Assembly (NCBI RefSeq): GCF_007483665.1
Contig: NZ_ML660188.1
Coordinates: 67,105 to 131,104, forward strand
DNA: 64,000 nt
Reading direction: 5' to 3'
DNA from: Catellatospora sichuanensis
GTDB taxonomy: Bacteria > Actinomycetota > Actinomycetes > Mycobacteriales > Micromonosporaceae
Part shown: one piece after another, positions 58,789 through 64,000 of the stretch
How positions within the stretch are numbered: the stretch's first letter is position 1
How the letters are laid out: every line of letters begins with the position of its first letter
The notes under the pieces: generated by a model
The model's database searches: none
Seen by the model: the letters and a program-made list of their open reading frames with translations, nothing else
Told to the model about the DNA's origin: nothing
Position numbers and translations under genes: made by a program

Positions 58789-61557
58789 GTGACCGGTGAT
58801 CAGAAGACCGCGCCCGCAGCAGACCGGTGGTACGCCAAAACGGTCCCGGAGGTGGCGGAGTCGTTGGGGGTCACTGTGGAACGCGGGCTCACCGCGGCGC
58901 AGGCGGCCGACCGGATACGCGAGCACGGGCCGAACCGCCTGACCGCGACGAAGAAGGAGTCGGCGGTCGCGGCGTTCCTGCGCCAGTACCGCGACTTCAT
59001 GCAGATCGTGCTGCTCGCCGCGGCGGTGGTCAACCAGCTGGTCACCCGCGAGTGGGGCACCACCCTGGTGCTGGCCGGACTGACCGTGTTCAACGCGGTG
59101 GTCGGGCTGCGCCAGGAGGCCAAGGCCGAGGAAAGTGTGCGGGCCCTGGCCCAGATGCTCAAGACGGTGGCCCGGGTGCGCCGCGACGGCCAGGCCGTCG
59201 AGGTCGACGCCGAACAGCTGGTGCCCGGCGACGTCGTGCTCATGGAGGCGGGCAACCGGGTGCCCGCCGACGGGCGGATCTGCGTCGCGGCGACGCTGGA
59301 GATCGAGGAGGCGGCACTGACCGGCGAGAGCCTGCCGGTCGGCAAGAGCCCCGATCCCGTCGCCGGGCAGGACGTGCCGCTGGGCGACCGGGTCTGCATG
59401 GCGTACATGAACACCTCGGTCACCCGCGGCCGCGGCGAGATGATCGTGACCGCCACCGGGATGGGCACCGAGATCGGCCACATCGCCCACCTGCTCGCCG
59501 GCACCGAGCAGGACAAGACGCCGCTGCAGAAGCAGCTCGACAGCCTGTCGAAGATCATCGCCACGATCGCGGGCATCGCCCTGGCCCTGGTCGTGCTCAT
59601 CGGCCTGGCCCGGGGCGAGTCCTTCGACACCCTGTTCATCACCGGCGTCGCGCTGGCCGTGGCGGCCATCCCGACCGGCCTGCCCGCGGTCGTCACCGCG
59701 CTGCTGTCCATCGGCACCCGCGAGATCGCCCGCCGCCACGCGATCATCAAACGGCTGCCCGCCGTGGAGACCCTCGGCTCGACCTCGGTGATCTGCTCCG
59801 ACAAGACCGGCACCCTCACCCTCAACAAGATGACCGCGCGCGAGCTGGCCATCCCCGGACAGAACAGGTTCACCGTCACCGGCGAGGGCTACCGCACCGA
59901 GGGCGAAATCAAGCACGTCGGCGGCGAGCGCTTCGACCTGGACCCGTACCTGCTGCCCATGGCGCTGTGCGCGGACGCCGTGCTCGACGGCGACAACCTG
60001 ATCGGCGACCCGACCGAGGGTGCGCTGATCGTGCTGGCCGCCAAGGGCGGGCTGGACCTCGACGAGACCCGCCGCGCCTACCCCCGCATCGCCGAGGTGC
60101 CGTTCGACTCCGATTACAAGTTCATGGCCACGTTCCACCGGATGGCCGGGGACGGCGGACAGCCGGTGGTCCGCTGCTTCGTCAAGGGCGCGCCGGACGT
60201 GCTGATCGCCCGCGCCACGTCGTACCGGAGCCCGGACGGGACCGTCGTGGCGGTCACCGACGCCAACCGACATCTGGCCAGTGAGGCCAACGACCGCATC
60301 GCGGCGGCCGGCGAGCGGGTCATGGTGGTCGCCCGGCGCGACTTCGACCCGGCGTCCTTCGACCCGTCCGGCGACCTCATCGGGCAGGTCCGCGACCTCA
60401 CGCTGCTGGCCATGGTCGGCATCGTGGACCCGCCGCGGCCCGAGGCGAAGGCGGCCATCGCCGAGTGCCGCAGCGCCGGCATCCGGGTCCGGATGATCAC
60501 GGGTGACCACGCGACCACCGCCGCGGCCATCGCCAGGGAGCTGGGCATCGAGGGCCGTGCCGTCACCGGTACCGAGTTCGCGGCGATGAGCGACGAGGAA
60601 CTGCTGGCGCAGCTGCCGCAGCTCGGGGTGATCGCCCGGGTCGCGCCCGAGGACAAGCTACGGCTGGTCCGGCTGCTCAAGACCAGCGGCAACGTGGTCT
60701 CCATGACCGGCGACGGCGTCAACGACGCCCCGGCGCTCAAGGCCGCCGACATCGGCGTGGCCATGGGCATCACCGGCACGGAGGTCTCCAAAGAGGCCGC
60801 TGTCATGATCCTCACCGACGACAACTTCGCCACCATCGTCAAGGCCGTCGAGTACGGCCGCGGCCTCTACGACAACCTGCTCAAGTACCTGCGGTTCCAG
60901 ATGTCGACCCTGGTCGCCTACATCGCGATCTTCATCGGCGCGGGCCTGCTGAACATCGCCGCGGGCACGCCGCTCAACCCGCTGCAGATCCTGTGGATCA
61001 ACATGGTGATCGACATCCCGATCGCGATCGCGCTGGGATTCGACGAGCCGACCGCCGGCCTGATGCGGCGACCGCCCCGGCCGGTGGGCACACCGGTGCT
61101 GTCCGCGGCCGACTGGGTGCGGCTGTGCGTGCAGGGCTTCGTGATGACGGTCGGATCGCTGTGGGCGTACCAGATCGGGCATTCGCACGGCGGACCGGTC
61201 TTCGGCGCCACCATGCTGCTGACCACGCTGTCGCTGTTCCACCTGGTGGCCGGGCTGCTGTCGCGCGACCAGCACGGCACGATCTTCGACCGGTCCGCCA
61301 TCCCGGGGCGGGCGCAGCTGCGCCGCTACGGCATCGCCCTGCTCGGGATCATCGCGGTGACCCTGCTCGATCCACTGGAGCGCATCTTCGGCACCACGAG
61401 CCTCAGCCTGCGGCTGTGGTGCACCGCCATCGGGATCGCGCTGACCCTGCTGGTCGTCGAGGAAGTCGTCAAGGCCGTCATCCGCCACCGCGAGCGGCAG
61501 ACCGCACCGTCCCGACTCGAGCAGACGCCCACGACGGCGGAGAACCTGGCGGCCTAG
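58789..61557 (+). CDS. P2-type cation-transporting ATPase
   Basis: A 922-residue pump. The cation-ATPase N-terminal domain (about 15-75), actuator loop with ALTGESLPVGKS, phosphorylation Asp338 in CSDKTGTLTLNKM, the hinge TGDGVNDAPALKAADIG at about 640, and ten membrane helices in the P2 pattern are all present. In helix 4 the motif is P295-T-G-L-P299 where SERCA-type calcium pumps have PEGLP, so a key acidic calcium ligand is missing. The helix-6 region reads WINMVIDIPIAIALGFD, keeping Asp. Ca2+, Mg2+, Mn2+ or another cation is possible. GTG 58789 is chosen over GTG 58771. Shares stop-codon bases with the convergent antiporter gene. Confidence 0.93.
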   Translation: MTGDQKTAPAADRWYAKTVPEVAESLGVTVERGLTAAQAADRIREHGPNRLTATKKESAVAAFLRQYRDFMQIVLLAAAVVNQLVTREWGTTLVLAGLTVFNAVVGLRQEAKAEESVRALAQMLKTVARVRRDGQAVEVDAEQLVPGDVVLMEAGNRVPADGRICVAATLEIEEAALTGESLPVGKSPDPVAGQDVPLGDRVCMAYMNTSVTRGRGEMIVTATGMGTEIGHIAHLLAGTEQDKTPLQKQLDSLSKIIATIAGIALALVVLIGLARGESFDTLFITGVALAVAAIPTGLPAVVTALLSIGTREIARRHAIIKRLPAVETLGSTSVICSDKTGTLTLNKMTARELAIPGQNRFTVTGEGYRTEGEIKHVGGERFDLDPYLLPMALCADAVLDGDNLIGDPTEGALIVLAAKGGLDLDETRRAYPRIAEVPFDSDYKFMATFHRMAGDGGQPVVRCFVKGAPDVLIARATSYRSPDGTVVAVTDANRHLASEANDRIAAAGERVMVVARRDFDPASFDPSGDLIGQVRDLTLLAMVGIVDPPRPEAKAAIAECRSAGIRVRMITGDHATTAAAIARELGIEGRAVTGTEFAAMSDEELLAQLPQLGVIARVAPEDKLRLVRLLKTSGNVVSMTGDGVNDAPALKAADIGVAMGITGTEVSKEAAVMILTDDNFATIVKAVEYGRGLYDNLLKYLRFQMSTLVAYIAIFIGAGLLNIAAGTPLNPLQILWINMVIDIPIAIALGFDEPTAGLMRRPPRPVGTPVLSAADWVRLCVQGFVMTVGSLWAYQIGHSHGGPVFGATMLLTTLSLFHLVAGLLSRDQHGTIFDRSAIPGRAQLRRYGIALLGIIAVTLLDPLERIFGTTSLSLRLWCTAIGIALTLLVVEEVVKAVIRHRERQTAPSRLEQTPTTAENLAA

Positions 61558-62801
61558 GCCGTCGGGTCCGGGGCCCGGATCACCGGGCCCGGGTCACTGG
61601 TCGTCCCTCCCGGGCCGCTCCACCGCTCGGCGATCGGGATCGCCGACAGCCCATGGGCCAGCACACTGAGCAGGACCGTCGACATGATGAGACTGACTGC
61701 CAGTTGCGCCGGCACGCCGGTGAGCTGCTGCACGCCGATCAGCGCGAAGATCACGCTGGGCAGGCCGCGCGGGCCGAGCCAGGACAGCAGCCACACCTCC
61801 CGCGGGTAGCGGCGCAGCCCGATCAGGCTCAGCGCGACCGGCAGCATCCGCACGACCGTGAGACTCAGCACGGCGTACAGCAGGACGCGCCAGTTCGCGA
61901 GGTCGGCCAGCGCGTGCGGGATCAGCGAGCCGAAGGCGAACCAGACACCCGCCGACAGCAGAGCGACCACGTCGTGCGAGGTCTGCAGGTGCCGCTCGGG
62001 CAGGTCCCGGTCGACCGCCCGGACGGCCAGGCCCGCGACGAACGCCGCGACGATGCCGTTGCCGTGCAGCACATGGGTCGCCTCGAAGACCAGCACCCCG
62101 ATCGCCAGGTAGGCCAGGCGCTCCGACCGCGCCGCGCTCCACCCCCGGCGGCGTGCCCAGCGGAGCAGCAGACCTGCGCCCGCACCCGCGGCCACGCCCA
62201 CGACCAGCGCGATCACCAACTCGGTGATCGTGTGGACGAGCACCAGGCCGGAGCTGCGCTCCGTGCCCACGGCCGCGGCCGCCGCGGCGAAGAACAACAC
62301 CAGCGGGGCGGCCAGGCCGTCGTTGAGGCCGCTCTCGACGGTCACCGCGGTCCGCAGGTCGTGCGGGATGCGCTCATCGCGCACGAGCACGGATGCCAGG
62401 CTCGCGTCCGTGGCGGTCAGTGCCGCTGCGACCAGGGCGATCACCCATACGCTCGCGTGCGGGAACAGCGCCATGCCGGTCACCAGGCCGGCTGCCACGG
62501 TCAGCGGGAAGCCTACGAGAAGCAGTCGCAGCGGCAGCCGGCCGGCCGACCACAGCCGTCGCAGGCTGATCTCGGTGGCGTCGGTGAACAGAATGAGGGC
62601 GAGCGTCAGCTGGAGCAGGTGCTGCACCGCCGACGAGAACACGTCCACGTCGACCGGCGGGTCGTCACCGCCCGCCAGCAACAGACCGGCCAGCAGCAAC
62701 GCGATCGGGACGGTGACGCTGAACCGCGCCGCGCGCGCCGACACCGCCGCCCAGGCGATCAGGACCACCGCCAGGCCGATCAGCCCGTACACGCGCACCA
62801 C
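61554..62801 (-). CDS. Cation:proton antiporter (CPA1-like)
   Basis: A 415-residue antiporter with about 12-13 helices. Family marks are ALTATDASLASVLV (with the Thr-Asp pair of helix 4), ESGLNDGLAAPLVLFF (Asn-Asp of helix 5) and SWLGPRGLPSVIFAL. These resemble NhaP/KefB-type sodium or potassium/proton exchangers, with the Asp as the ion site. GTG 62801 (or 62798) starts it, with no strong ribosome site. Its stop, TAG, and that of the P-type ATPase share the palindrome CTAG, so the two genes converge without a gap. Confidence 0.9.
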   Translation of the reverse strand: MVRVYGLIGLAVVLIAWAAVSARAARFSVTVPIALLLAGLLLAGGDDPPVDVDVFSSAVQHLLQLTLALILFTDATEISLRRLWSAGRLPLRLLLVGFPLTVAAGLVTGMALFPHASVWVIALVAAALTATDASLASVLVRDERIPHDLRTAVTVESGLNDGLAAPLVLFFAAAAAAVGTERSSGLVLVHTITELVIALVVGVAAGAGAGLLLRWARRRGWSAARSERLAYLAIGVLVFEATHVLHGNGIVAAFVAGLAVRAVDRDLPERHLQTSHDVVALLSAGVWFAFGSLIPHALADLANWRVLLYAVLSLTVVRMLPVALSLIGLRRYPREVWLLSWLGPRGLPSVIFALIGVQQLTGVPAQLAVSLIMSTVLLSVLAHGLSAIPIAERWSGPGGTTSDPGPVIRAPDPTA

Positions 62802-62903
62802 ACGGCAGGATCGGGTGATTTGCCCGGGAATGTCACCGGCTTATTGTGTCATCGGCGACTCCACCTGCGCGTACCCCCGTGGAAACGGCCACGGCCCGAG
62901 CGA

Positions 62904-62940
62904 ACGGCCCGAGGCGACGGGAACCCGTCACCCGGGCCGT
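62904..62940 (-). terminator. Hairpin terminator of the third DUF899 gene
   Basis: ACGGCCCG (62904-62911) pairs with CGGGCCGT (62933-62940), and inside it GACGGG (62916-62921) pairs with CCCGTC (62924-62929) around AA. It lies 15 bases after the minus-strand DUF899 stop and shortly before the antiporter start. Confidence 0.65.
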
Positions 62941-62955
62941 CTCGGCCTGCGACGG

Positions 62956-63591
62956 TCAGCCGTAGGTGGGGTGCTGCGGCCACCCGTCCGGGGAGTCCTC
63001 CCAGTCCTGCATGCGGCCGTACGGGGCCAGGTCCATGATGCTGTTGGCGAAGACGAGCCGGTCCACGCCGCGCGAGGTGGTGTTGTAGGTGCGGTAGACG
63101 TCGTCGCCGTCGCGCAGGAACACGCTGAGCATGAAGCCCCCGCCCGCGCCGCAGTCGTCGGAGAACGGCGTGCCGTGCGACGACACGAACGGCAGCGTCC
63201 AGCCGCGCTCGGCCTTGTAGGCCTCGATCTGCGCCAGCGGCATGTCGGACACCGTCATCCAGGTGATGCCGCGGTCGGCCAGCAGCGGCAGCGCGTGCAC
63301 CGGCACGTTGTCGGTGAACCAGGTGCAGCCGGGGCAGTAGTGCTTCGGCCCGCGGTCCATGAACTGGTACACGACCAGCTCACCGCGGCCGTCGAACAGG
63401 TCGAGCAGGCTCCTCGGCCCGTCGGGCGTGTCGAAGGTGTACTCGCCGAACTTCATCATCGGCAGGCGGCGACGCCGAGCGGCCAGCGCGTCCTGCGCGC
63501 GGGTCAGCTCCTTCTCCGCCTTGAGCAGGTCGTCACGGACCTGCTGCCACTGCTCGGCGCTCACGATCTCCGGTTTGTCCATAACCGGCAT
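62956..63591 (-). CDS. DUF899 thioredoxin-like protein (copy 3 of 3)
   Basis: A 211-residue DUF899 protein: N-terminal helix (SAEQWQQVRDDLLKAEKELTRA), thioredoxin-like core LVVYQFMDRGPKHYCPGC with CPGC near residues 91-94, WMTVSDMPLAQIEAYKAERGWTLP, and the C-terminal FANSIMDLAPYGRMQDWEDSP. ATG 63591 follows GGAGGGGG; ATG 63582 is possible. It stands between the antiporter and a universal stress protein and is third of the family in this window, with CxxC motifs that differ each time (CPMC, CPSC, CPGC). Confidence 0.9.
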   Translation of the reverse strand: MPVMDKPEIVSAEQWQQVRDDLLKAEKELTRAQDALAARRRRLPMMKFGEYTFDTPDGPRSLLDLFDGRGELVVYQFMDRGPKHYCPGCTWFTDNVPVHALPLLADRGITWMTVSDMPLAQIEAYKAERGWTLPFVSSHGTPFSDDCGAGGGFMLSVFLRDGDDVYRTYNTTSRGVDRLVFANSIMDLAPYGRMQDWEDSPDGWPQHPTYG

Positions 63592-63717
63592 CCTGCCCGC
63601 CCCCTCCGACACATCTGCGCACTCGCAGTGCGAAAGATCGCCCGACGTGCCCGGCAGACGGGTGAAAGGAGGCGCAGGATTCGCCCGGCGGTTCGGCTGG
63701 GCGGGCGCGGCCCCGCG

Positions 63718-64000
63718 TCAGGCGGCCGGGTCGGGGATGGCCAGCTCGGCGGCGTGGGGAAGTTCGTGGCCGACCGGCACGACCACGACAGGGCAGTTGG
63801 CCTTGCCGATGCACTCCTCACTGACCGAGCCGAGCACGGTGTGCATCAGCCGACTGGTCCCGTGGCTGCCGAGCACCAGCAGGTCGGCATCGGCGGCCGC
63901 GGCGGCGAGCACGTCGGCGGCCCGGCCCTCGACCACCTCGCCCGCGATCGCGACCCCCTCGCGCTGGAAGGACGGCAGCGCGCCCAGTTCCCGGTCGAGC
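63718..64000 (-). CDS. Universal stress protein (5' end outside window)
   Basis: The visible C-terminal 94 residues carry the UspA ATP-binding signature GSHGTSRLMHTVLGSVSEE (G-2x-G-9x-G-S) followed by CPVVVVPVG. Before it, the reading frame continues to the window edge without a stop, so the start lies outside. UspA proteins bind ATP and help survive stress. The gene is on the minus strand, with 126 bp between it and the DUF899 gene. Confidence 0.9.
   Translation of the reverse strand, partial: LDRELGALPSFQREGVAIAGEVVEGRAADVLAAAAADADLLVLGSHGTSRLMHTVLGSVSEECIGKANCPVVVVPVGHELPHAAELAIPDPAA

Noticed and set aside
58351-60510. Antisense open frame of about 720 codons over the SHOCT and P-ATPase genes
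   Set aside because: Spans two real genes and their gap, with repetitive Leu/Arg translation from the CAG tract.
1-64000. tRNA genes, CRISPR arrays, insertion sequences, prophage or integrative elements
   Set aside because: No cloverleaf-like runs, regular spaced repeats, transposase or integrase motifs were seen; composition looks uniform throughout.

Overview
The window is 64 kb of very GC-rich, densely coded DNA with many GTG/TTG starts and strong GGAGG-type ribosome binding sites, as in an actinobacterium. The gene families (ROK regulator beside xylA, DUF6325 plus SHOCT pair, DUF4126, DUF4184, DUF899, many SDR and GNAT proteins) and a short interspersed repeat near 12.6 kb fit a soil actinomycete. 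Micromonosporaceae (Catellatospora or Micromonospora type) is my best guess, from memory and at moderate confidence. I see no tRNA, rRNA, CRISPR array, insertion sequence, phage gene or integrase. It reads as an ordinary chromosomal segment. No gene-free stretch exceeds about 280 bases; the largest are 48853-49129, 22014-22277 and 19048-19292.

Layout. 0-1.6 kb: a TetR repressor (cut by the window edge) facing an SDR-tautomerase pair across a palindrome-rich promoter. 1.6-4.3 kb: a three-gene flavin electron-transfer module (ferric-reductase-like membrane flavoprotein, FMN-binding lipid-side protein, ApbE flavin transferase), followed by two small membrane proteins that both end in a Cys-Cys-Pro tail. 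5.8-15.6 kb: Lrp regulator, two dehydrogenases, VOC protein, LacI regulator, ATP-grasp protein, Xaa-Pro peptidase, degenerate-looking aminoglycoside-phosphotransferase-like protein, DUF4126 and the first of three DUF899 proteins. 15.7-18.2 kb: ROK repressor divergent from xylose isomerase with an inverted repeat between them. 18.3-22 kb: DoxX, acetyltransferase, MFS exporter with its winged-helix regulator. 22.3-24.9 kb: a large secreted M4 metalloprotease with tandem P domains. 24.9-36.8 kb: galU, lipoproteins, an aminotransferase, a cation/proton antiporter, AlkZ-like, MOSC and M20 proteins, an SDR and an S4 protein.

37.9-40.3 kb: a four-gene minus-strand operon (SRPBCC, ArsR, DUF2182, DUF899) behind a perfect 13-bp palindrome. 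42.6-44.1 kb: a MarR regulator divergent from a quinone oxidoreductase. 45.4-47.9 kb: a secreted isoamylase whose promoter carries CTTGCA/TTGCAAG half-sites, ended by a strong bidirectional hairpin.

49.1-55.1 kb is the most coherent system: six genes with 1-4 base junctions encoding a NarI/HdrE-like membrane protein, a cytoplasmic NasA/NapA-class molybdoenzyme, a four-cluster ferredoxin, a Tat-type Rieske protein, a small membrane protein and a NarK transporter. This looks like an unconventional nitrate reductase with nitrate import. 55.2-64 kb: an SCP2-like protein overlapping a glycogen-debranching enzyme, the DUF6325/SHOCT pair, a P-type cation ATPase whose stop codon overlaps that of a convergent cation/proton antiporter, a third DUF899 protein and a universal stress protein cut by the window edge.

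Nothing here is clearly a wholly new system. The best candidates for new biology are the Rieske-containing nitrate operon, the Cys-Cys-Pro membrane-protein pair behind the flavinylation module, the SDR that lacks its catalytic tyrosine, and the family of long-arm palindromes between genes.
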